DNA of 13,150 nucleotides from CAXGUU01 sp964012875 (GTDB taxonomy: Bacteria; Pseudomonadota; Gammaproteobacteria; Ga0077536). This document shows, one piece after another, positions 6,982-13,150 of this stretch (position 1 is its first letter; every line of letters starts with the position of its first letter). The stretch spans positions 1-13,150 of the forward strand of contig CAXGUU010000056.1 in assembly GCA_964012875.1 (NCBI GenBank). The letters are read 5' to 3'. The notes beneath the pieces were generated by a model. The model was not told where the DNA came from and did no database searches. It saw nothing but the letters and a program-made list of their open reading frames with translations. The position numbers and the translations under genes were made by a program.

Positions 6982-7479
6982 CTACCAATTCTCGGTAAGA
7001 ACCAATAAGCCCGGGATCCAGCACGTGAAGACACCCACGCTAATCGTGGCAACGGGAAGCAATTTGCCGAAATCCTTCACCGGCGGCACGCTCACCGCAT
7101 AAAACATGTACCACAGCGCACCCCAGATGAGCCAGAAGGTACCGAACCGCATATCGCCGCCCTGGTAGGTCACTAGCGCGCAAGGCACCGTCGTGATGGC
7201 CACAAACAAACACCACCAGCCAAAGCCCGCCATATCAAGATCAAACCACCACGTGATGGCGACATAGAGATAGGTAAACGTAAACAGAAAGAAGGTCGCG
7301 ACCACGAAATACTCTGCCTGAGTTTCTGCTCGAATCAACTGCAACAGACTCGCTACCAACGCCAGACCGCCAACCATGAAATTCATGACAGCCATCGACT
7401 TGGTGTCTATTTTTCCCATGCCACCTACGCCGTTGATCAGCAAGACCGCACCAACGTATAGCAAAATGACCCCGACCAT
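6982..7479 (-). CDS. UreI/AmiS family urea or short-chain amide channel
   Basis: A 165-residue six-helix inner-membrane protein of the UreI/AmiS family, channels for urea and small aliphatic amides. The opening MVGVILLYVGAVLLINGVGG and the following KIDTKSMAVMNFMVGGL closely follow Helicobacter UreI, as do FTYLYVAI, LFVAITTVPCALV, WLIWGALW and CWIPGLLVL. The pore-lining tryptophans of the fifth helix (W-L-I-W-G-A-L-W) are kept. The ATG at 7479 reproduces the UreI N terminus and has AGGGG about 8 bases upstream. The periplasmic loops are short and the protein has no histidine at all, so the acid gating by loop histidines known in Helicobacter UreI is not expected. No urease or amidase gene lies in the window. 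It sits between a phosphoesterase gene and a DUF1499 gene, probably co-transcribed. Confidence 0.88.
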   Translation of the reverse strand: MVGVILLYVGAVLLINGVGGMGKIDTKSMAVMNFMVGGLALVASLLQLIRAETQAEYFVVATFFLFTFTYLYVAITWWFDLDMAGFGWWCLFVAITTVPCALVTYQGGDMRFGTFWLIWGALWYMFYAVSVPPVKDFGKLLPVATISVGVFTCWIPGLLVLTENW

Positions 7480-7569
7480 AACGATACCCCTGAAGCTGAA
7501 ATTCCCCTGCGCGGGAACGCTACCATGCCGGTGCGTCGAACGCGAACCCGGCTCTCCCCTCAAAGGCGA

Positions 7570-8109
7570 TCAACACTGCATGATTCTGAACTCCTCGAGG
7601 TACCAAAAGCATGCGTCGACCTTGAGTTCCATCCATCCGGCACCGTCATGGGCGCGGCTGCAACCTGCGGCCCCCGGATTCACCACCCAGGGCGCAGTTG
7701 TCTTGTCGATTTTCGAACGATGACTGTGGCCATAAACGACGCAGTCGAAATCACTCCACTGCGCGCGCATCGCCGCGTGTCGCTGTGTCGAGCGCGGCCA
7801 TTGGTGTCCGTGCAAGATAGCCAAGCGACCGTTGACCAGTTGCACCTCGATGACTTCGGGGAGTCGTTTGAGTTGGTCGAGTTCAGCACGTTGCCAGGTA
7901 TCCGCGCGATCATTGTTGCCACGCACCGCCAGCACCTCACCGTGTAACTTCAACGCATCGAGTACCGCTATCGAACCGATATCACCGGCGTGCAGAATAA
8001 GATCCGCTCTGGGTAATTCTGCCATCAGATCTTCGTGCAAAGTGCCGTGTGTATCGCCTAGCAGAACAATTCTGCGTGCATCAGGACGTTCCAGACGCAG
8101 GCATTTCAC
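7570..8109 (-). CDS. YfcE/MJ0936-type metallophosphoesterase
   Basis: A 179-residue calcineurin-like phosphoesterase, cytoplasmic, likely a phosphodiesterase with two divalent metals. All motifs are present: G18-D19-T-H21-G, G42-D43-I-G, G64-N65-N66-D67, H100-G-H102, G127-H128-S-H130 and N144-PGA. The length is normal for the small YfcE group. The start is GTG at 8109, whose first bases form GTGA with the TGA stop of the AmpG-type gene. This 4-base overlap suggests translational coupling. The natural substrate of this group is generally unknown, and the coupling to a muropeptide permease does not identify one. A gap of 90 bases separates it from the UreI-like gene downstream. Confidence 0.88.
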   Translation of the reverse strand: MKCLRLERPDARRIVLLGDTHGTLHEDLMAELPRADLILHAGDIGSIAVLDALKLHGEVLAVRGNNDRADTWQRAELDQLKRLPEVIEVQLVNGRLAILHGHQWPRSTQRHAAMRAQWSDFDCVVYGHSHRSKIDKTTAPWVVNPGAAGCSRAHDGAGWMELKVDACFWYLEEFRIMQC

Positions 8110-9353
8110 CGGGCTATATCCAGCCGTTCTATGTGTGTACGCATGCGACCCAACACCATAATTGCGGGCAAAGCGACGAAGAACGTGATCGCGAAAAATA
8201 CGGACCAGCCCAGCGTTTCTACCAGAAATCCGGATGGTGGGCCCGCGAACACGCGCCCCAGGCTTGCGATCGCGGTCAGCATTGCGAATTGCGTTGCCGT
8301 AAAGCGGCGATCACAAATAGCCATGAGCAGGGCTACAAAGGCCGCAGTACCCATACCTCCCGTCAGGTTTTCCAGACCAACAACAACTATCAAACCCAGG
8401 TAATTCTGGCCGATAAATGTCAGCGCAAAAAAGCCAAGGTTCGTCACGGCCTGTAGCCACGCGAACAGGAACAGCGCCCGGTAGAGGCCGAGCCGGTACA
8501 TCAACGCCCCTCCGTACAAGGCGCCTGCGATTGATGCCACCAGGCCTAGCCCTTTATTAATGGCGCCAACGTCTGTCAGCGTGAATTCAAGTTCACGCAA
8601 TAGGAAAGTAGTCGTGAGGCGACCGGCGAAGGCGTCGCCGAGTTTATAAAGAAAAACCAGCAACAGCAGTTGCAATGCCCCAGCGGAGCCAAAAAAATTT
8701 CGGAGCGGCTCAACAATGGCTTCCTGCAACGACCTCGGCGGCGCCACGTTCGGCGGAGCCGCGGGGCCCAATAGATTGCCGACAACTCCCACGAGCAAAA
8801 CGACGGCCATCACCACATAGGTGTTGGCAAATCCGATCTGGTCCGCCAGCACCAGCGCTCCGGCTCCAGAGACTAACATCGCAATACGATAACCAGTAAC
8901 AGAAACCGCCGCTCCAAACCCTCGCTCGCGCTCTGACAACACCTCGGCCCGGTAGGCATCTATGGCGATATCCTGACTGGCCGACATGAACGCAATCATG
9001 AGTGCGACGAAGCCCAGCCACAGCAACGCAGTACCCGCCAGGTTGCCCAGACCGGCGAAGAGAAGCAGGCCGATCAGCATGCATTGCGTCACCAGGGTCC
9101 AGTCCCGCCGACGGCCCGGCCAACCGATTTGAAAACGGTCGAGCAGCGGCGCCCACAGGAACTTGAGGACATAGGGCAACCCAACCAGGGAGAATAGCCC
9201 AATGGTGGCGACATCAACCTGCACCTGGGTCAGCCACGCCTGCATGGTGCTGTCCGACAAAGCCAGCGGCATCCCCGAGGAAAACCCCAGGACGGCTATC
9301 GTCACAGTTCTGCGGTTGAGTAAGGCCGGTAGCATAGGCGGTTCAACTCTCAT
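8106..9353 (-). CDS. ampG: AmpG-type MFS permease (muropeptide transporter family)
   Basis: A 415-residue major-facilitator protein with about 12 membrane helices. It matches AmpG, which brings anhydromuropeptides from the periplasm to the cytoplasm for cell-wall recycling. Signature segments are LGFSSGMPLALSDSTMQAWL, IGLFSLVGLPYVLKFLWAPL followed by LDRF, the cytoplasmic GRRRDW, and SASQDIAIDAYRAEVL with SERERGFGAAVSVTGYR. It is near the short end of the AmpG size range. Two starts are possible: ATG at 9353 or ATG six codons in at 9335. A TACAAT -10 at 9368-9373 would put the transcript start near 9361, only about 8 bases before 9353, which makes 9335 plausible. It heads the minus-strand group and overlaps the phosphoesterase gene by 4 bases. 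No ampD, ampC or ampR is seen in the window. Confidence 0.87.
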   Translation of the reverse strand: MRVEPPMLPALLNRRTVTIAVLGFSSGMPLALSDSTMQAWLTQVQVDVATIGLFSLVGLPYVLKFLWAPLLDRFQIGWPGRRRDWTLVTQCMLIGLLLFAGLGNLAGTALLWLGFVALMIAFMSASQDIAIDAYRAEVLSERERGFGAAVSVTGYRIAMLVSGAGALVLADQIGFANTYVVMAVVLLVGVVGNLLGPAAPPNVAPPRSLQEAIVEPLRNFFGSAGALQLLLLVFLYKLGDAFAGRLTTTFLLRELEFTLTDVGAINKGLGLVASIAGALYGGALMYRLGLYRALFLFAWLQAVTNLGFFALTFIGQNYLGLIVVVGLENLTGGMGTAAFVALLMAICDRRFTATQFAMLTAIASLGRVFAGPPSGFLVETLGWSVFFAITFFVALPAIMVLGRMRTHIERLDIAR

Positions 9354-9367
9354 GGATGCCTGCGGTC

Positions 9368-9375
9368 ATTGTATA
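9368..9375 (-). promoter_or_regulatory. -10 element TATACAAT for the ampG-type gene
   Basis: On the minus strand this reads TATACAAT, containing TACAAT, inside the 67-base divergent gap between the AmpG-type gene and the CYTH gene. No convincing -35 is seen at the usual distance. It implies a very short leader for the 9353 ATG or about 26 bases for the 9335 ATG. Confidence 0.45.
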
Positions 9376-9420
9376 GGGTGTCGGCGCGCGTCCCGCATCA
9401 AACCGGGATAAGCTTTGCTG

Positions 9421-9888
9421 ATGGGTATCGAAATAGAACGAAAATTCCTCCTGGCGAGCGACGCGTGGCGAAACGACGTCAGTAGCAGCAAGGAACTTCA
9501 CCAAGGCTACCTCGCCGGCAGCGAGTCAGCATCTGTGCGCGTACGCGTCGAAGATGAGGCTGCAAACATCAACATCAAGAGCGCCACGCTCGGGATTGAG
9601 CGCCTGGAGTTCGAGTATGTCATTCCGCTGGGCGAGGCGCGCGTTATGCTCGCCGAATTGTGCGGCGGCCGCAGTGTTCGCAAGATTCGCCACTACGTAC
9701 ACGTAGGAGCGCAGACATGGGAAATCGATGAATTTGTTGGCCTTAACCGTGGCTTGATCGTCGCCGAAATTGAACTCGCCAACGCGGAGGAATGGTTCGA
9801 ACGCCCGAGTTGGCTCGGCGACGAAGTTTCCAGCGATGTGCGGTACTACAACGTCAACTTAATCGAGCATCCGTACAGCACTTGGTAA
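9421..9888 (+). CDS. CYTH-domain (triphosphate tunnel metalloenzyme) protein
   Basis: A 155-residue single-domain CYTH protein. The diagnostic E4-I-E6-R-K8 motif at the N terminus (MGIEIERKFLL) binds metal and phosphate in the triphosphate tunnel fold. Further family segments are HQGYLAG, SVRVRVEDE, NINIKSA, RLEFEYVIPL, WEIDEF, GLIVAEIEL and the C-terminal WLGDEV with RYYNVNL. Bacterial proteins of this size are often inorganic triphosphatases; class IV adenylate cyclases share the fold, and the sequence does not decide between them. The ATG at 9421 is chosen because it places the ExExK motif at the usual position; a TTG two codons upstream is in frame. The ribosome binding site is weak. It is divergent from the AmpG-type gene and 72 bases before moaA, which has its own promoter element. 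Confidence 0.9.
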   Translation: MGIEIERKFLLASDAWRNDVSSSKELHQGYLAGSESASVRVRVEDEAANINIKSATLGIERLEFEYVIPLGEARVMLAELCGGRSVRKIRHYVHVGAQTWEIDEFVGLNRGLIVAEIELANAEEWFERPSWLGDEVSSDVRYYNVNLIEHPYSTW

Positions 9889-9920
9889 TGCTCACGCACC
9901 GGCGGCTGGGCTGGCCTGCG

Positions 9921-9929
9921 TGTTACAAT
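9921..9929 (+). promoter_or_regulatory. Extended -10 promoter element TGTTACAAT for moaA
   Basis: The same TG-N-TACAAT 9-mer as before the hydroxylase operon. Transcription would start near 9936, leaving a leader of only about 25 bases before the moaA ATG. That is too short for the Moco riboswitch found before some moaA genes. Confidence 0.55.
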
Positions 9930-9933
9930 CCAC

Positions 9934-9957
9934 GGTCTGCCCACTACCCGACAGACC
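9934..9957 (+). promoter_or_regulatory. Inverted repeat in the moaA leader
   Basis: GGTCTG (9934-9939) and CAGACC (9952-9957) are perfect complements around a 12-base loop and end 3 bases before the moaA ATG. In the short mRNA leader this could form a hairpin over the ribosome-binding region, where no Shine-Dalgarno is seen. It could also be a DNA operator at the transcript start. Six base pairs can arise by chance. Confidence 0.3.
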
Positions 9958-9960
9958 CTG

Positions 9961-10971
9961 ATGCAGGCAAGCAGCAAATTCCCGACCCAACTCATCGACC
10001 GCTTCGGACGGACCGTGAACTATGTCAGGATTTCGGTCACCGATCGCTGCGACTTCCGTTGCGTGTATTGCATGGACGAAAAAATGGAGTTCCTGCCGCG
10101 AGCGCGCATCCTTACCTTGGAGGAGCTTGCCCTGGTCGCGCGAGCATTCGCGGAACTGGGTGTTAAAAAAATTCGGCTGACCGGCGGCGAACCCCTGGTG
10201 CGCAACAATGTGATGAAACTGGTCGAAGACCTTGGCCAGCTCCCGGAACTTAACGAGCTCGTCATCACCACCAACGGCTCTCAGCTTCCTCGTCTTGCCG
10301 CTCCACTTCGCGCCGCCGGCGTAAGACGCATCAATATCAGCCTGGATTCGCTGGATGCTGAACGCTTTCGGCGCCTGACCCGGGTCGGGAATTTAACCCA
10401 GGTCCTGGCGGGTATCGAAGCCGCGCGTGAAGCCGGGTTTGAAAGTATCAAGTTAAACGCGGTCATCCTTAAGAATCGCAACGACGACGAAATTGTGCCG
10501 TTAGTTCAATTCGCCTGTGAGCGAGGACTCGACATTTCGTTTATCGAGGAGATGCCACTAGGCGTCATTGGCGACCATGATCGGGCTGAGGCCTACTACT
10601 CGAGCGATCAGATTCGCAGCGACCTGGAGCAGCATTTCAGTCTGGTCCCTACAACCGAGTCGACTGGAGGTCCGTCGAAGTATTTTCGCCTGGGCGACAG
10701 CAATACCCGCGTCGGATTCATCTCCCCGCACAGCCATAACTTCTGCGACGACTGCAACCGTGTCCGCGTCACCGCGGAGGGCCGTCTGCTGCTGTGCCTC
10801 GGGCAAGAGCATTCGGTTGATCTGCGCGAAGTCGTCCGTAAGCACCCGGGCAACCTCAACCACCTCAAACGGGCAATCGTTGACAGCATGGCAATCAAAC
10901 CCAAAGGTCATGACTTCACGCTCAGCGAACAGCCGCTTATCTTCCGTCACATGAGTCACACGGGCGGCTAA
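9961..10971 (+). CDS. moaA: GTP 3',8-cyclase MoaA (molybdenum cofactor biosynthesis)
   Basis: A 336-residue radical-SAM enzyme that converts GTP to 3',8-cyclo-7,8-dihydro-GTP, the first step of molybdopterin synthesis, together with MoaC. The N-terminal cluster is bound by C30-x3-C34-x2-C37 in DRCDFRCVYC. The SAM-binding LTGGEPL segment and the ISLDSLD strand follow. The C-terminal [4Fe-4S] cluster that binds GTP uses C262, C265 and C279 (FCDDCNRVRVTAEGRLLLC). The protein ends in Gly-Gly, the MoaA tail needed for GTP handling. Length is typical. The ATG at 9961 lies about 25 bases after the predicted transcript start. No moaC, moaD or moaE is adjacent. The next gene is a TupB-like permease 92 bases downstream, so the block pairs cofactor synthesis with oxyanion uptake. 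Confidence 0.97.
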   Translation: MQASSKFPTQLIDRFGRTVNYVRISVTDRCDFRCVYCMDEKMEFLPRARILTLEELALVARAFAELGVKKIRLTGGEPLVRNNVMKLVEDLGQLPELNELVITTNGSQLPRLAAPLRAAGVRRINISLDSLDAERFRRLTRVGNLTQVLAGIEAAREAGFESIKLNAVILKNRNDDEIVPLVQFACERGLDISFIEEMPLGVIGDHDRAEAYYSSDQIRSDLEQHFSLVPTTESTGGPSKYFRLGDSNTRVGFISPHSHNFCDDCNRVRVTAEGRLLLCLGQEHSVDLREVVRKHPGNLNHLKRAIVDSMAIKPKGHDFTLSEQPLIFRHMSHTGG

Positions 10972-11063
10972 TCACAGCGCGCCGCGGAGACAGTTTTGAT
11001 GGCTTGCTCCACCGCCCCGCGCTTCATCATTGACCGCACCTGAGTCCAGGAAGCAATGCCCGC

Positions 11064-11765
11064 GTGGAAGACCTAGGCACCGCAACAAGCAGCGCGATTC
11101 ATCTGCTGGCGAGCGGCGATACCGTGCTGTGGTCGATCATCGCGGTTTCTTTTTCAGTATCCCTACGGGCGATTTTGATTGCCGCACCTTTTGCATTGAT
11201 CGCAGCGTTCATCCTGGCTTACAGCCGATTTCCGGGACGGCGGCTACTGCTCACCTCAGTGAATACCTTAATGGCGGTGCCGGCAGTGGTGGTCGGGCTT
11301 ACGGTTTACTTGTTGTTATCACGTAACGGTCCAGCCGGCGACTTGCGCCTATTGTTTACCCAGACTGCCATGATCATCGGCCAGATAGTGTTGTGCCTGC
11401 CACTGCTGGTGGCTATGGCTCACGCCGCCCTGCAGGCCGGTGATCAACGCGGCTGGGAAACCGCGGTTACGCTGGGCGCGAGCCCATACCGCGCAATGCT
11501 CACCGTCATGCATGAGGCGCGCTTCGGTCTGCTTGCTGCCGTCATAGCGGCGTTCGGTCGAATCATTGCGGAAGTCGGATGTTCGATGATGGTCGGTGGC
11601 AATATCCTGTACCACACTCGGAACATACCGACCGCGATAGCCTTGGAAACCAGCAAAGGGGAGTTTGCCCAGGGCATCGCCCTGGGACTGGTGCTTCTGG
11701 TCTTTGCGCTCTCCCTCAACGTCGCGCTTGGTTATGCGCAGGGTGAAGGCGAGGTGGTCCGATGA
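11064..11765 (+). CDS. tupB: Tungstate ABC transporter permease (TupB-like)
   Basis: A 233-residue inner-membrane permease with five to six helices. The segment from AVTLGASPYRAMLTVMHEAR is the EAA-type loop that contacts the ATPase. The following AFGRIIAEVGCSMMVGGNI and TAIALETSKGEFAQGIALGL are typical of TupB tungstate permeases rather than of ModB. The start is a GTG at 11064 with AGGAAG at 11048-11053; a nearby ATG at 11056 is in another frame. Its TGA stop overlaps the ATPase ATG in an ATGA, so the two are translationally coupled. Specificity for tungstate over molybdate is inferred from family resemblance. The periplasmic binding protein TupA, which normally precedes it, is not found between moaA and this gene. 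Confidence 0.85.
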   Translation: MEDLGTATSSAIHLLASGDTVLWSIIAVSFSVSLRAILIAAPFALIAAFILAYSRFPGRRLLLTSVNTLMAVPAVVVGLTVYLLLSRNGPAGDLRLLFTQTAMIIGQIVLCLPLLVAMAHAALQAGDQRGWETAVTLGASPYRAMLTVMHEARFGLLAAVIAAFGRIIAEVGCSMMVGGNILYHTRNIPTAIALETSKGEFAQGIALGLVLLVFALSLNVALGYAQGEGEVVR

Positions 11766-12481
11766 CAGAGCCGACCAAAACATTGATCGAAATTCGCAAC
11801 CTGCGACTGCAGCTGGCCGGGCGTGATGTGTTGAATATCGACCATTTGAGCATAACGCGCGGCGAAGTAACGCTGGTCGTCGGCGAAAACGGGTCCGGCA
11901 AGACATCGCTGCTGAAGGTCATTGCGGGTTTGCACACCTCGACGGAGGCTCAGTTTTTCTGTCTCGGAGCCGAACTTGAAGGCAAAAAGGTCGCGCGCTT
12001 CTGTCGCGGCCGCCACGTATACCTGCACCAGACGCCCTACCTTTTCGACGGCACAGTCGAAGACAATATCGTTTACGGTCTGAGGCTTCGCGGACAACCA
12101 CGTTCGCAATGCCAGCTCGAAGCCCGGGACGCCCTGTCCTGGGCCCAGCTCGATCACCTGACCCATCGCGATGTGCGGGCGCTGTCCACGGGAGAACGGC
12201 ACCGGGTCGCGCTGACGCGCGCCAAGGTCCTGTCACCTTCATTGTTGTTGCTCGACGAAATCACGGCCAACATGGACACAGAAAGCCGGCAGCGAACCTA
12301 CCACCTGATCGCCGATTTAAAACGCGGCGGCGCCAGCGTCCTGTTCGCCACGCACGACCAAGCATCCCTTGAGGGTATAAATGATCGCACGTTGAAGATG
12401 CACCAGGGCACGATCGAAACCGCCGCGACCGGCTCCATCGTCGTGCCCCTGCGGAACGGCACGAGCACACAGGGGAACTGA
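11762..12481 (+). CDS. tupC: Tungstate ABC transporter ATPase (TupC-like)
   Basis: A 239-residue ABC ATPase that would power the TupB-like permease. Visible motifs are Walker A G41-ENGSGKTS49, the Q-loop region YLHQTPYLF, the signature L141-STGE145, Walker B LLLLD165E166 and the switch histidine in AT-H198-D. The signature is LSTGE rather than LSGGQ, as often seen in Tup/phosphate-type ATPases. There is no extra C-terminal regulatory (TOBE/mop) domain such as ModC carries, which supports TupC over ModC. The ATG at 11762 overlaps the permease stop by 4 bases. The gene ends 55 bases before mobA. Confidence 0.88.
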   Translation: MTEPTKTLIEIRNLRLQLAGRDVLNIDHLSITRGEVTLVVGENGSGKTSLLKVIAGLHTSTEAQFFCLGAELEGKKVARFCRGRHVYLHQTPYLFDGTVEDNIVYGLRLRGQPRSQCQLEARDALSWAQLDHLTHRDVRALSTGERHRVALTRAKVLSPSLLLLDEITANMDTESRQRTYHLIADLKRGGASVLFATHDQASLEGINDRTLKMHQGTIETAATGSIVVPLRNGTSTQGN

Positions 12482-12536
12482 TTCCCGCTGTCGCGACCTC
12501 CTCGCCTGACCAGCTTCTGTTCTCGCCACCAACGTA

Positions 12537-13136
12537 ATGCCAGGCTTTGCACCAGAGACATCCATTTACGGCTGCGTGCTGGCTGGGGGCAAAAGTGAGC
12601 GTATGCACGGCCGTGACAAGGCTCAGATCAGTTTTCTCGGACAGCCGCTGGTCAATCACGTCATCGAACGCTTCGGTGGTCAGGTCGATGGATTGATGAT
12701 CAGTGCCAACAGAAACCAGGCAATCTATCAGTCAATGGGCATCACGGTCGCCGCAGACACGCTTGAGGATTACCCCGGGCCTCTGGCCGGCATGCTGGCT
12801 GCGTTTCAATACTGCCCTGCCGCATGGCTTGCCACCGTCCCGTGCGACGCCCCGTACCTGCCCCTGGACCTGGTCGAGCGTCTTTGGTCGGCCGTCAGTG
12901 ATTGCCACGCACCGGTCGCAGTGGCCCGTAGCGACGGACGCATGCAACCGGTCTTTGCCCTGCTCCATCACTCCTTGCAACCGTCGCTGGGCGAATTTCT
13001 AGCGCGCGGCGAACGCAAAATCATGCGCTGGATAGAATCTCTTGACTACAAAGCCGTCGATTTTCCTGAAAGCGATGCTTTCATTAATATCAACACCGAT
13101 GATGACCTGAAAGCTGCCGCCGCGGCACATTCATAA
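12537..13136 (+). CDS. mobA: Molybdenum cofactor guanylyltransferase MobA
   Basis: A 199-residue nucleotidyltransferase that joins GMP from GTP to Mo-molybdopterin to give the guanine-dinucleotide cofactor used by DMSO-reductase-family enzymes. The N-terminal G12-CVLAGGKSERMHGRDK28-A is the GTP-binding signature of MobA. P-C-D104-A-P holds the metal-binding Asp, and a DGRMQPVFAL segment and the C-terminal FININTDDDL are also typical. The LAGG/GRDKA form favours MobA over MocA, the cytidylyltransferase used by CO dehydrogenase-type enzymes. Length matches the family. No clear ribosome binding site precedes the ATG. The stop overlaps the ATG of the next gene by one base (TAATG). Confidence 0.94.
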   Translation: MPGFAPETSIYGCVLAGGKSERMHGRDKAQISFLGQPLVNHVIERFGGQVDGLMISANRNQAIYQSMGITVAADTLEDYPGPLAGMLAAFQYCPAAWLATVPCDAPYLPLDLVERLWSAVSDCHAPVAVARSDGRMQPVFALLHHSLQPSLGEFLARGERKIMRWIESLDYKAVDFPESDAFININTDDDLKAAAAAHS

Positions 13137-13150
13137 TGATCGAGACTTTT
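13136..13150 (+). CDS. Start of a further gene, cut by the window edge
   Basis: An ATG at 13136 uses the last base of the mobA stop (TAATG) and reads M-I-E-T-F before the window ends. The one-base overlap suggests translational coupling with mobA. In this context moeA or mobB would be common neighbours, but five residues do not allow identification. Confidence 0.35.

Noticed and set aside
7502..7517. TTCCC/GGGAA inverted repeat in the leader of the UreI-like gene
   Set aside because: A five-base stem without a T-run or conserved context; likely chance.
9921..9960. Moco riboswitch before moaA
   Set aside because: The predicted leader is about 25 bases and the whole gap from the CYTH gene is 72 bases, too short for that structured RNA.

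Overview
This window looks like a stretch of chromosome from a moderately GC-rich proteobacterium, probably gammaproteobacterial. That placement is an inference from protein style (an Escherichia-like AmpG, MobA and CYTH protein) and sigma70-like promoters, not from a marker gene. Coding density is high. There is no gene-free stretch above 300 bases, and I see no RNA gene, insertion sequence, phage gene or CRISPR array.

Left part (1-2513): a GFA/CENP-V-type zinc protein overlaps a PLP-dependent threonine-aldolase-family enzyme on the plus strand. An SMP-30/gluconolactonase-type enzyme converges on them from the minus strand with only 12 bases between the stops. The SMP-30 gene is divergent, across a 150-base promoter region, from a three-subunit molybdenum hydroxylase of the CO dehydrogenase/xanthine dehydrogenase family (2664-6459, order FAD subunit, 2Fe-2S subunit, Mo subunit).

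The hydroxylase is the most interesting unit. Its FAD subunit has an in-frame TAA at the junction of its two domains. Its 2Fe-2S subunit has an extra residue in the first cysteine motif. Its Mo subunit keeps the catalytic Glu but departs from family consensus in three cofactor or substrate loops. It is not a form I CO dehydrogenase and its substrate is unknown.

Middle part (6501-9353, minus strand): a likely operon runs AmpG-type permease, YfcE-type metallophosphoesterase (4-base overlap), UreI/AmiS-type urea/amide channel without any histidine, and a DUF1499 membrane-anchored protein. A CYTH-domain (triphosphate tunnel) protein is divergent from it at 9421.

Right part (9961-13150, plus strand): moaA, a TupB-like tungstate permease, its TupC-like ATPase and mobA form a molybdenum/tungsten cofactor block. 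The substrate-binding protein TupA is absent from the window. A further gene begins at 13136 and runs off the edge. The Mo/W theme links this block to the hydroxylase, and both carry the same extended -10 element TGTTACAAT. However, MobA makes the guanine-dinucleotide cofactor, whereas hydroxylases of this family normally use molybdopterin or its cytosine dinucleotide, so other Mo/W enzymes are probably encoded elsewhere.
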